Source of the DNA: CAYNYM01 sp049366815
Lineage (GTDB): Bacteria; Desulfobacterota; DSM-4660; Desulfatiglandales; HGW-15
Length of the DNA: 40,056 nt
Reading direction: 5' to 3'
NCBI GenBank assembly: GCA_049366815.1
Contig: JBMNCO010000083.1
Location: forward strand, 1-40,056
The position numbers were made by a program, and so were the translations under genes. Of the stretch, positions 32,608-40,056 are shown one piece after another (positions within the stretch are counted from its first letter, which is position 1; every line of letters begins with the position of its first letter). The notes beneath the pieces are model-generated. The model saw only the letters and a list, made by a program, of their open reading frames with translations. It made no database searches and was not told the origin of the DNA.

Positions 32608-34350
32608 TTATTCCCGGACGGCTTCACGATTCGAACAGGCATCTTTTTTAGACCCGGCCGACAGAGAACCGGCTGTCTTGAAACAGGCCTCAGCCTTCTT
32701 CAGCATCCCCATACGGGCATAGCAGACGCCCAGATTGTTGTGGGAGTATGCGTGCCAGGGATGAATGGAGCACGCCTTTTCAAAGTCTACGGACGCCTCG
32801 TTTATCCGGCCCAATGAAAAATAGGCCATTCCCCGGTACCAGGGAATGGGATTCGACACAGGGTCCATATTATAAACCATTGAGCAGGCCAGGTTGCACT
32901 CTGCGACGGCCTGATCCCAGCTCCCGGCTTTGATCGCCGCCACGGCCTTTTTTGCGTGAACTTCAGAGCGCATCCTCATAATCCCGGTCCCCATGAACAA
33001 GACAAGGACCAGGAGCATCGCGCCGTGAATCCATGTAATGGGGATCTTCCGGTGCCTGCTCCGATTCGGGCATGCCCTGTGATAGACCGAAACCAGGGAC
33101 GCCAGAATGAGTGCGAGGAACACGTTGTGGCAGATCCTTTCCCTTGGAAAACTGAAAAAAGAGATAACCAGGTATCCCATCACGCCATACAGCATACAGA
33201 GGCAGAATATTTTCGTCTCGTCATGAAAGGCGCCGGAGAGGATCCTGATGCCATAGAAGACCGCACTGCCCAGAAAGAGCATGTAAAAGCCGAATCCCAG
33301 GGAGCCATACTCGGAAAGAATCCCCAGATAATCATTATGGGGCCTCTGATAGCAGATCACGGTTTTTCGTCCTGCCTGGCCGTGTTCCGTCGGGGTATTC
33401 CCATAGCGGGGTGAGACGATTTTCCATTGACCCGGTCCGGCCCCTGAAAACGGCCTGTCACGGATCATCGCCATTGTGACGTCCCAGAGGGCGAATCGTA
33501 TCTTCAGTGACTCCGTCGAAAGGACCGAGGAGACATCCGTCTTGCCCGTGACCAGGCAGGGGCCCATGGTTGCGAGGGACAAAAGGACCAAAAGGGGGAT
33601 GGTCCTGGACGGTCCTGGCACGGCCCTTCGCTTTTCATGATGCCTGTTGAAACACAGGAAAGCCGCAAAAATAATGCCGGCGGAGAGAAATACCGCCAGC
33701 CAGACGGCCCTTGTTTCTGTCAAAAGGATGGCAAAATGGACAAAAAGCAGAGAGAGAAGGCTGTAGATCCGCCAGGCCCCCGACAATCGGAACGCCCCGA
33801 ACAGGGCAAAGGGCGTCGTGAGAAACAGGGCGGAGCTGTAGAGATTCTTGTTTGCCATGACGGCCTGAATGCCGCTCTTTCCGTGAAAGGTGAAAAGATG
33901 CGGCCAAAGCAGGCTGCCTATCCCGACAAGGGCCAGCAGGGTCCCTGAAACAACCATCCCTTTTGTCAGGGCATGAATGGCATTCTCCTCATTGAAAGCG
34001 ATGATTATTGAGGCTGTGTAGAGGAACAGGAAAAACAGGAGATTTTTCTGGAGGTCGAAAAGGGCCTCAGGAAGATTCACGGCCCTGGGGAAAGAGACGG
34101 CTGCAGATGCGGCAAAGCAGGCTGCAAAAAAAAAGATCCGCCTCGAAACAATGGTAAAATCATGGTGCCCGGTTCCCCTGAAGTTTTTTAAGGTAACGGT
34201 CAGGACCAGGCAAAAAGTCAGGGCGGACCATAAAAGGAAGCGAATCGGCAAGACCGGGTCAATGGTCAGAGGGTGATGCGCAAAGGGGAGGACAAAGATC
34301 CCGCCGATGATCAGCATCCACAAATCGAAACGGCCCCCTCGTGTTTTCAT
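32608..34350 (-). CDS. O-antigen-ligase-like (Wzy_C) membrane protein with C-terminal TPRs
   Basis: 580 aa from ATG 34350. Around eleven transmembrane helices cover residues 10-445. The Wzy_C/WaaL region has VMANKNLYSSALFL, LTETRAVWLAV and the large periplasmic loop with RPFSGAGPGQWKI and QRPHNDYLGILSEYGSLGFG, which is typical of O-antigen ligases and bacterial O-oligosaccharyltransferases. Residues about 465-560 are two to three TPR units (PWYRGMAYFSLGRINEASVD; NNLGVCYARMGMLKKAEACF). It probably transfers glycan to lipid A or protein. The TGATG overlap with the STN gene implies co-translation. The exact acceptor cannot be told from sequence. Confidence 0.82.
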   Translation of the reverse strand: MKTRGGRFDLWMLIIGGIFVLPFAHHPLTIDPVLPIRFLLWSALTFCLVLTVTLKNFRGTGHHDFTIVSRRIFFFAACFAASAAVSFPRAVNLPEALFDLQKNLLFFLFLYTASIIIAFNEENAIHALTKGMVVSGTLLALVGIGSLLWPHLFTFHGKSGIQAVMANKNLYSSALFLTTPFALFGAFRLSGAWRIYSLLSLLFVHFAILLTETRAVWLAVFLSAGIIFAAFLCFNRHHEKRRAVPGPSRTIPLLVLLSLATMGPCLVTGKTDVSSVLSTESLKIRFALWDVTMAMIRDRPFSGAGPGQWKIVSPRYGNTPTEHGQAGRKTVICYQRPHNDYLGILSEYGSLGFGFYMLFLGSAVFYGIRILSGAFHDETKIFCLCMLYGVMGYLVISFFSFPRERICHNVFLALILASLVSVYHRACPNRSRHRKIPITWIHGAMLLVLVLFMGTGIMRMRSEVHAKKAVAAIKAGSWDQAVAECNLACSMVYNMDPVSNPIPWYRGMAYFSLGRINEASVDFEKACSIHPWHAYSHNNLGVCYARMGMLKKAEACFKTAGSLSAGSKKDACSNREAVRE

Positions 34351-35153
34351 CAATCGTATCGCCCGGTTTGGGTGCCCTGGATGAAATCCGTATCCGAGCC
34401 GGACAGGGGGATATCCGTCCCTCTCCCTGCGCCGTCCCCCAGCCCTTTTGCAGGCCGATGGATACGATCGCCTCTGTCAGGCTCTTTCACGACCCCGTCA
34501 TTTGAGGTGTTGTATTCTGCATCCCTCGACATTTCCCCCGGTTTTCCCACGTGCCGAGGCCTCACGGAAAAAGAGGGAGAAGGAGCGCGGATGCCCGCCC
34601 CTTGACGATCCGTCTCCGACCCGGCGTAAAGAAACAGGTCCACCCTTCGTGTTTCCTCATTCCATTTCAATGCGTGATCAACGCCCTTGAGAATTCGTGC
34701 CAAGGCCTTTTCAAGGGTGATATCCTTTAACGTCGTCGTGACATTGAAGTCCTCGTAATACCCTGAAACATGGATATGCCAACCGGAAATAACGGACAGG
34801 CGTGCCACGCAGGCGGTCAGGGGTTCATCCCTGAATTCTATGGAAAATACCCGAGGCCGTCGGCCCTCTTCTCCATCCGCGTATCCCTCCTGCACCCTCC
34901 ATACACCGCAGGTGATGACAAAAACGCAGATCAGGAAAAAGACAGAAGGCCCTCTTCTCCCTGCCTTTTTAAAGGCCCCTGAAAGGGTTTCCGGGAGGAT
35001 TGCTCTTTGGACATTTTCCGAGAAAAATGCAGGGGAATGACGCACACTCCCCCGGGCGTTTGGATGTTTTTTTATGATCTCAGCCAATTGATGGTTTCGC
35101 AACAAGTCAAAACGTATGAATTCAGCCCTTTCCAATAACTGTGTGGAGATCAT
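34350..35153 (-). CDS. Membrane-anchored STN-domain protein
   Basis: About 267 aa if ATG 35153 is the start. A transmembrane helix (PSVFFLICVFVITCGVW, about 70-86) precedes a periplasmic STN/secretin-N-like domain (about 98-175): FSIEFRDEPLTACVARLSVI, GYYEDFNVTTTLKDITLEKA and LARILKGVDHALKW. The C-terminal 90 residues are polar and disordered. The start is doubtful: ATG 35153 lies inside repeat A copy 2, which supplies the first 14 or so codons (MISTQLLERAEFIR) and an AAGGGAG almost touching the ATG. A GTG near 35043 is another option. It is coupled to the ligase gene. STN domains often dock in secretins or TonB systems; the role here is unknown. Confidence 0.6.
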   Translation of the reverse strand: MISTQLLERAEFIRFDLLRNHQLAEIIKKHPNARGSVRHSPAFFSENVQRAILPETLSGAFKKAGRRGPSVFFLICVFVITCGVWRVQEGYADGEEGRRPRVFSIEFRDEPLTACVARLSVISGWHIHVSGYYEDFNVTTTLKDITLEKALARILKGVDHALKWNEETRRVDLFLYAGSETDRQGAGIRAPSPSFSVRPRHVGKPGEMSRDAEYNTSNDGVVKEPDRGDRIHRPAKGLGDGAGRGTDIPLSGSDTDFIQGTQTGRYD

Positions 35154-35244
35154 GCTCCCTTTCTGAAGTGACCAGCGGGAGCTTCGGAACAGAAGAAAGG
35201 GTGCATGATTTCCTTTCGAATTTTTCAAACGGCAAAGTGTTACG
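35113..35244. repeat. Repeat A, copy 2
   Basis: 132 bp, inverted relative to copy 1 and without its central hairpin. The two ends carry outward-reading CATGATTTCC or CATGATCTCC words. It overlaps the proposed 5' end of the STN-domain gene. Confidence 0.75.
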
Positions 35245-35305
35245 TAAAAAGAAGATGGCCGACACCATATAACGGGCAAGCGGGGAAGTGCTCATGCTCG
35301 ATCAT

Positions 35306-36256
35306 TCATTCGCATTCACCCGTTCTCATGATATAAACATCGTCAAAGTAGGCCGTAAAGTGTGCCGGTCCATATTCAATATTTGAACCTCGGATACCTA
35401 TGGCCTTGAAACTGTCCGAAAGGCTGGCAAATTCCTCAGGCATATCGAACACCTGCTTTCCCTGTCCCGCGACTTCCAACGTTATTTTGCCGTCAAAATA
35501 ATAGATACTTATCGTATAGGTTTGCCCTATAACATCTGTCGGTGTTTCAAATTGACACCAAGACATGTCACTGACATAGGCATTGTCACTCGTCCTCGCA
35601 ATGCCCAGCCCCCCGGCTATGTTCCTGAAAATCGGCCGGAGATCCAGGGCAAGCCAGTAATAATTGTCGCCGATGTATCCCGGCCTCATGCCGATGCGGG
35701 CCCTGAAGTCCTCCTGAGTATGCCATGAGGTGATGGTCACCTTTGTTCTGATTCCAATGACGTCGTCCGGACACTGGCTCACCACCAACCAACTGGAGTC
35801 GTCGGAAGGTCCCTTGTATGCGAATTTGGCTTGACCGTTTTCGATCGTAATATCCGCCGAGCTGGCATCAGTCGACCACTTTGTCTCATCAATCTCACCT
35901 GATTCGAAATCATCATACAATATCCAGGGGTACGGCTCTTCTTCCACTGCCTTCATGACGATATCATAACTGGTCTGTTCACCCTCCAGTACCGTCTTAA
36001 AAGGCATCATCGAATCACAGAAGCAAAACAGGGTGATCCGCCCGTCCTGGTCCAGAGGCAGATACAGGCTGTAATCGCCGATCGGGTCACAGGAAAACAT
36101 GTACTGCCCATTGGCCAGCACCATGGTACAGAGACGGTCCCCCTTGAGATTCTTCACGGTGCCGTTCAGAGGCACCCAGTCGACGGCATAAGCCTTGCCG
36201 ATAAGGATGGTCATCACACATAAAAGACATACAAACAGTAAACGGTTGGACTTCAT
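35306..36256 (-). CDS. Secreted protein with an LCTMVLANGQYMFSC-type module and a lectin-like domain
   Basis: 316 aa. The start is secure: AGGAGG five bases before the ATG, then a signal peptide (LLFVCLLCVMTILIGKAYA). Residues 26-95 (PLNGTVKNLKGDRLCTMVLA, then NGQYMFSCDPIGDYSLYLPL and ITLFCFCDSMMPFK) form a compact module that I recall as recurrent in secreted proteins of environmental proteobacteria, resembling carboxypeptidase-regulatory folds. Residues 110-310 (LYDDFESGEIDETKW ... FTAYFDDVYI) look like a concanavalin-A/LamG-type jelly roll. It is probably a surface or extracellular carbohydrate-binding protein, without a clear catalytic motif. Confidence 0.65.
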   Translation of the reverse strand: MKSNRLLFVCLLCVMTILIGKAYAVDWVPLNGTVKNLKGDRLCTMVLANGQYMFSCDPIGDYSLYLPLDQDGRITLFCFCDSMMPFKTVLEGEQTSYDIVMKAVEEEPYPWILYDDFESGEIDETKWSTDASSADITIENGQAKFAYKGPSDDSSWLVVSQCPDDVIGIRTKVTITSWHTQEDFRARIGMRPGYIGDNYYWLALDLRPIFRNIAGGLGIARTSDNAYVSDMSWCQFETPTDVIGQTYTISIYYFDGKITLEVAGQGKQVFDMPEEFASLSDSFKAIGIRGSNIEYGPAHFTAYFDDVYIMRTGECE

Positions 36257-36358
36257 GTCATCCTCCTACTTTTTCTGTGAATGATGTGACGATGCTTTCT
36301 GGAATAAAAACCTTGGAATCCTGCAGCAAAACCAGCACGGACCGGTTGAAATTTTGCG

Positions 36359-36478
36359 TCAAGGCCTTTGGATCGGAAAGAGCTCCCGGGCCACCGGATT
36401 GTAACAAGATATCCCAGAAAAACATGCAAATTCCGCGCCGGAGACAGCCGACTCAAGACCCTGTTTTACGACTCCCAT
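36359..36478 (-). CDS. Possible small ORF, 39 aa
   Basis: MGVVKQGLESAVSGAEF... ending PIQRP. The only support is a very good ribosome site (GGGAGGAG, 36487-36494) with 8-nt spacing to the ATG. It sits about 100 bp upstream of the 36256 gene on the same strand. It has no recognised homology and could be the remnant of a larger gene. Confidence 0.25.
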   Translation of the reverse strand: MGVVKQGLESAVSGAEFACFSGISCYNPVARELFPIQRP

Positions 36479-37491
36479 AAAAAAATCTCCTCCCGAAAGG
36501 GTGGATGAGAATGGGGCGGAAAGGCCGGCGCCAAAGAAATCCAAAGTTCAAGCACAGCGCGCATCATGATGGGACAGAACGCGTTCAATCGAGATCTACC
36601 CTTGTGCATTTTGGGGTGTGTCTCCGTTGGTTTTTCCGCAGCAAAGGCTATCGGATCGTAAAAATACTACCGGATAACACACACCAGGAAAGGCCTGTGA
36701 GTCAAGAACAATCGATAAAAACCCGGCCCCGGACATCTCAGGCGAGATTCGGCTTGGAATCAGGACCGATGGACGGTCGGGATTTTTCCGTGTCCGGAGC
36801 TGGTGGTGGAGAAGAAACCGCCGCAGCAGGACTTCCGGGGGCGCCCGGATCTCACCTCTATCCCCCAACCAACGGTGATACCTCGCCCGCCTCCCGTCTC
36901 CTGTCTCCTGTCTTCTGTCTACTGTCTACTGTCTTCCGTCTTCTGCCTTCCGTCTTCTGTCTTCCGTCTCCTGCCCCCTGTCGCCCAATCGCTGACCGCT
37001 GATAGCCGATAGCTGAGAGCTGACCGCCGACCGCTGAGAGCCAATAGCTGAGAGCTGACCGCCGACCGCTGACAGCTACCTACTGTCTCCTGTCTCCTGT
37101 CTCGTGTCTTCTGTCTCCTGTCTCCTGTCTCCTGTTATTGTTTGCCCGTCCCCTTTTTTACCCTTCTAATTTTATTTATGTTTTTCTCCGCGGTCCCTGC
37201 GATCTCTGTGTGAGATACCTGTTTTTTGATCTTTTTCTCCACCCCATTTCCTGCCTTCTTACTCTTCAAGCCCTTCATGGTAATATTATTTGCCTGTCCC
37301 TTTTCCACTGTTTTTCTGTCTTCCGTCTCCTGTCTCCTGTCTTCCGTCTTCTCTCCTCCATCTTCCATCTCCTCTCTCCCATCTCCCGCAAAAGAACACA
37401 TCCCAATTATCTTTTCGTGCAACCAATGGTGGGATATTACAGCCCCGGCACCCAAAAAACATACCATTCTTTAAAGTAAGCCTCTCTCCAA

Positions 37492-37524
37492 GCGGGTATA
37501 TGACGCCGGAATACCCGCCTTTTT
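37492..37524 (+). terminator. Terminator-like hairpin upstream of the riboswitch
   Basis: GCGGGTAT / ATACCCGC stem with an 11-base loop, then CTTTTTG. No upstream plus-strand gene is visible, so it may insulate the riboswitch gene or end a small RNA. Confidence 0.5.
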
Positions 37525-37681
37525 GTGCCTTCCGCCGGGGAAAATGCCTTTTATCATCCAGCGCATCGTTTATCCGTCATGTTTTTCCACCACCCTGCCG
37601 ATGATATGAGCAGATGGACAGGCGCTCAGATCAGAAGTGGTTCGATTATTGCAAATACACAAATTCAGTTTTGGTGCAGCC

Positions 37682-37772
37682 TGTTTCCGATAAAGGTAAA
37701 TCCTGGGTAACCAGGAGACACAAAGCCGCGGGTCCTGACCAAAACCAGGACAGCCGGGTTGCCGAAGAAACA
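37682..37772 (+). ncRNA. Cyclic di-GMP-I (GEMM-I) riboswitch aptamer
   Basis: The sequence fits the GEMM-I pattern. P1 is TGTTTC (37682-37687) with GAAACA (37767-37772). P2 is TCCTGG-GTAA-CCAGGA (37701-37716), capped by a GNRA tetraloop. The core words are AAAGGTAAATCC, GACACAAAGCC and AGCCGGGTTGCCGA. P3 is GTCCTG/CAGGAC (37732-37737, 37746-37751). In my alignment to the Vc2 aptamer the residue equivalent to G20 is G, which suggests c-di-GMP rather than the A20 cGAMP variants. It lies directly upstream of a secreted subtilase gene. Confidence 0.9.
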
Positions 37773-37841
37773 ATGACCACCTCCTCGAAATGGTGGCTTG
37801 TTTCAAAAAAGTATACGTTTCGATCTTAAAGGAGGTTGGTC
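37767..37841 (+). promoter_or_regulatory. Riboswitch expression platform with alternative hairpin and anti-SD stem
   Basis: Two exclusive folds can be drawn. (a) GAAACAA (37767-37773) with TTGTTTC (37798-37804), plus CCACC (37777-37781) with GGTGG (37792-37796). This uses the 3' strand of aptamer P1. (b) GACCACCTCC (37775-37784) with GGAGGTTGGTC (37831-37841), the ribosome site, over 10 pairs with one bulged T. Ligand binding holds P1, breaks fold (a), frees the anti-SD and hides the ribosome site. This predicts translation OFF at high c-di-GMP. Confidence 0.7.
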
Positions 37842-40056
37842 ATGAAAAAACGCAATCCATTCAATGAAAGATTCACGATAGTATTCGCCCTTTTGCTGGG
37901 CCTTTTTGTCTTGGGCGCATCTCCGGCATTTGCCGGGAACGGTAAAGCCAAATATGTGGCCGGAGAGCTCCTGATCCAGATGAAGGTCGGCGCATCCAAG
38001 TCGGAGGTCAAAGGGGCCCTCAAGCAGTGCGGCGCCACGACCCTGGGCGAGATTGAACGGATCAGGGTTAAACGCATCAAGGTCCCGGCCCAGGCGCTCG
38101 AAAAGGTCAAGGCCGCTCTTTCCAAAAACCCCCACTTCAGCTTCGTGGAAAACAACTATCTGGCCATGGGCGCAGTCAATCCAAATGATGAAAAGTTCCC
38201 CTCGCAGTGGCATCTGCCAAAGATATCCGCGCCGGCCGGCTGGGACCTGAACGTGGGGTCAGAGGGCGAACCCATCGCCATCATCGATTCCGGCGTTGAT
38301 CCCACCCACCCGGACCTTGCCGCCAAGTTGTTGACCGGGTACAACTTTGTTGGAGATAATACGGATACCCACGATGTGCTTGGCCACGGGACCGCCGTAG
38401 CCGGATCCTCGGCGGCCATCACCAACAACACCACAGGGGTTGCAGGAGTCGCCTGGAATAACCCGATTATGCCCCTGGCTGTGCTTGGTGCGGATAATTT
38501 GGCTTCTTACTATGATGTTGCAGCGGCCGTTATCTACGCGGTTGACCGGGGTGTCCGGGTCATTAATATCAGCCTCGGTGGGCCCAGTATTTCTTATACC
38601 ATGCAAAACGCCGTCACCTATGCATGGAATCATGGGGCGCTGGTCTTCGCATCCGCGGCCAACTCCAACACGAGCACACCCCATTACCCGGCGGCGTGCA
38701 CCTATGCCGTCGCCGTTTCGGCCACCACCTCGACAGACACAAAGGCCAGTTTCTCCAATTACGGGGACTGGATCGACATCGCAGCCCCGGGCTCCTCGAT
38801 CCTTACCACCAATCGTGGCGGGGGATATGGGAGCTGGAGCGGAACCTCCTTCTCCTCCCCCATCGCAGCGGGGCTCGCAGCCCTCATCTGGTCGGTCGAC
38901 CCATCCCTTACCAATGCAGAAGTGCTGGATATCATGACCAGAAATGCCGATGACCTCGGCGATCCCGGTTTTGATATCTACTTCGGCTACGGCCGGATAA
39001 ATGTGGCAACCAGCCTCGCGGCAGCCTCAAATTCTCTGCCGATGCCCGACACGACCCAACCCGAGGTTTACATCACCTCACCAACGGATGGAAAGACACT
39101 CACCGGACCCATTACAATAGCCGTATCCGCTAATGACAATGTCAGCGTGGAGAGGGTGGATTTGAGCATCAACGGGACGCCTGCGGCCTCAGACTCTGAA
39201 TTCCCCTATGAATTCTATTGGGATACGAAAAATGATCCGGAAGGCTTCTACGAACTGACCGCCACCGCCTTTGACGCGGCGGGTAATGCGGGTCTGTCCA
39301 CGGCTACGATTTATCTGGCGAGTCCTTTGGACACGGAACCGCCTGTTGTTTCCATCCTTTCTCCCGCAAACGGTTCAGAGGTGACCGGAACCTTCACGGT
39401 GAGCGTCTCTGCTGAGGACAATACGGCAGTCGACCAAGTGGACCTTTATGTTGATGGAAAATTCTCGGGAACCGACGGGATCGCTCCCTACGATTTTCTC
39501 GTGGATACAGCCGATCTCTCCGAAGGGGATCATGTCATTTCGGCCGTCGCTGCGGACACTTCGGGAAATACGGCGGAATCTCCAGCCGTCTTCGTCACTG
39601 TCCTGGGCAGCACTTCGGAAGACACGGTTTCGCCTGAAGTCGCCATCGGCTTATCCCCGGCCGGATCTGTACTGGACGGAACGGTCGTGATAGGGGTCTC
39701 GGCCTCAGACGATGTGGGTGTCGCCTGTGTCGAACTCTATATGAACGGGACTCTCGTACATTCAGAATCCTCCGGGACCCTCTATTTTTCCTGGGATACC
39801 ACGACATCTCCAGAGGGCAATTACATCCTGTCGGCCCAGGCCTACGACACATCAGGGAACATCGGCACATCACCCGCCGTGACGGTCGAGGTGAAAAGGA
39901 CCGCCGAGACCCCCACATTGCCCATGGTCGTGATCAGTTCCCCCAGGGACGGCGCCTTGATCTCCAATAAAGAGGTGATCCAAGTCAGCGCCTCGGATGA
40001 GGACGGCATCAGCCTTATTGAAGTCTACATCGACGGGACGCTCATTATGTCGAGGA
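37842..40056 (+). CDS. Secreted subtilisin-like protease with tandem Ig-like domains (partial, runs off right end)
   Basis: 738 codons are present without a stop. A strong GGAGG ribosome site (37831) lies 6 nt before the ATG. The signal peptide ends near SPAFAG. An I9/fervidolysin-type propeptide follows (about 35-108: YVAGELLIQMKVGASKSEVK ... FSFVENNYLA). The peptidase S8 domain (about 120-385) has Asp149 in AIIDSGVDPTHPDL, His182 in GHGTAVAG, Asn274 and Ser336 in SGTSFSSPIAAG, a complete canonical triad. From residue 400 come at least four Ig-like repeats of about 95 residues, each starting with a P.V.I.SP..G pattern (EVYITSPTDGKTL; PPVVSILSPANGSEV). It is an extracellular protease, probably surface-attached, controlled by the c-di-GMP riboswitch in its leader. 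Confidence 0.93.
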   Translation, partial: MKKRNPFNERFTIVFALLLGLFVLGASPAFAGNGKAKYVAGELLIQMKVGASKSEVKGALKQCGATTLGEIERIRVKRIKVPAQALEKVKAALSKNPHFSFVENNYLAMGAVNPNDEKFPSQWHLPKISAPAGWDLNVGSEGEPIAIIDSGVDPTHPDLAAKLLTGYNFVGDNTDTHDVLGHGTAVAGSSAAITNNTTGVAGVAWNNPIMPLAVLGADNLASYYDVAAAVIYAVDRGVRVINISLGGPSISYTMQNAVTYAWNHGALVFASAANSNTSTPHYPAACTYAVAVSATTSTDTKASFSNYGDWIDIAAPGSSILTTNRGGGYGSWSGTSFSSPIAAGLAALIWSVDPSLTNAEVLDIMTRNADDLGDPGFDIYFGYGRINVATSLAAASNSLPMPDTTQPEVYITSPTDGKTLTGPITIAVSANDNVSVERVDLSINGTPAASDSEFPYEFYWDTKNDPEGFYELTATAFDAAGNAGLSTATIYLASPLDTEPPVVSILSPANGSEVTGTFTVSVSAEDNTAVDQVDLYVDGKFSGTDGIAPYDFLVDTADLSEGDHVISAVAADTSGNTAESPAVFVTVLGSTSEDTVSPEVAIGLSPAGSVLDGTVVIGVSASDDVGVACVELYMNGTLVHSESSGTLYFSWDTTTSPEGNYILSAQAYDTSGNIGTSPAVTVEVKRTAETPTLPMVVISSPRDGALISNKEVIQVSASDEDGISLIEVYIDGTLIMSR

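Larger units (their letters stand above)
36257..37681. repeat. Long intergenic region with heptanucleotide repeat tracts
   Basis: Apart from one doubtful small ORF (36359-36478) no gene is seen. 36895-36980 is a degenerate GTCTCCT/GTCTTCT heptamer tract, 36985-37078 is a GCTGACC/GCTGATA heptamer tract, 37081-37137 returns to GTCTCCT, and 37316-37390 is a further diverged run. Open frames across these tracts give the same Leu/Ser/Val-rich low-complexity peptide in several frames, which shows they are not coding. A plus-strand terminator-like hairpin lies at 37492-37524. Confidence 0.7.

Noticed and set aside
36505..37002. Plus-strand open frame of 165 codons in the heptamer region
   Set aside because: Its C-terminal part is just the translated heptamer repeat, the same low-complexity peptide appears in other frames, and there is no ribosome site.
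37682..37772. GEMM-Ib (cGAMP-responsive) class for the riboswitch
   Set aside because: The position equivalent to Vc2 G20 reads G in my alignment; cGAMP variants carry A. Ligand testing would settle it.
7512..40056. Sigma54 (-24/-12) promoters for the NtrC-type regulator
   Set aside because: I looked upstream of the main genes for GG-N10-GC with the TGGCAC/TTGC context and found nothing convincing.

Overview
This window looks like a draft chromosome segment of a Gram-negative delta-proteobacterium (Desulfobacterota type), moderately GC-rich. The assignment rests on gene content: a complete set of type II secretion (T2SS) core genes, an NtrC-type two-component system, a TonB-dependent receptor, a PEP-CTERM protein, several large secreted proteins and a GEMM-I riboswitch. 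No rRNA, tRNA, CRISPR array or intact IS transposase was seen. A 100-N run at 3538-3637 marks a scaffold join, so the source is probably a short-read or metagenome assembly.

Layout. (1) 1-7.5 kb, minus strand: five secreted or envelope proteins, namely a partial signal-peptide protein, a transglutaminase-elicitor-like protein, a small secreted protein split by the false gap, a 604-aa secreted beta-rich protein and a tandem CAP-domain protein. (2) 7.7-24.8 kb, minus strand: gspE, gspF, gspGHIJKLM, gspC and gspD. This run continues with overlapping or nearly touching genes into a periplasmic ABC-type binding protein, a histidine kinase, a sigma54-activating response regulator and a TonB-dependent receptor. 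gspF sits between two copies of a composite repeat. (3) 25.2-31.1 kb, plus strand, divergent from gspE: two large exported proteins built on a roughly 107-residue 'WWTG' repeat, one of them a subtilase. (4) 31.1-36.5 kb: MITE-like repeats, then minus-strand genes for a PEP-CTERM protein, an O-antigen-ligase-like/TPR membrane protein with an STN-domain partner, and a lectin-like secreted protein. (5) 36.5-37.8 kb: non-coding, dominated by degenerate heptanucleotide repeats. (6) 37.7 kb to the end: a c-di-GMP-I riboswitch ahead of a large secreted subtilase with tandem Ig-like domains, which runs off the window.

How the genes may work together. The T2SS would export folded proteins across the outer membrane. 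The WWTG-repeat proteins and subtilases around it are natural candidate substrates (inference). The binding protein, kinase, regulator and TonB-receptor tail looks like a nutrient-sensing module attached to the secretion operon. The last subtilase appears to be switched off translationally by c-di-GMP: the aptamer, an alternative hairpin and an anti-Shine-Dalgarno stem can all be read in the leader.

The most distinctive observations are the riboswitch and its expression platform, the WWTG domain shared by four proteins, the composite repeats around gspF, an outward-reading ATG carried at both ends of an intergenic repeat, and the proof that the N gap is artificial (exact 55-bp overlap).
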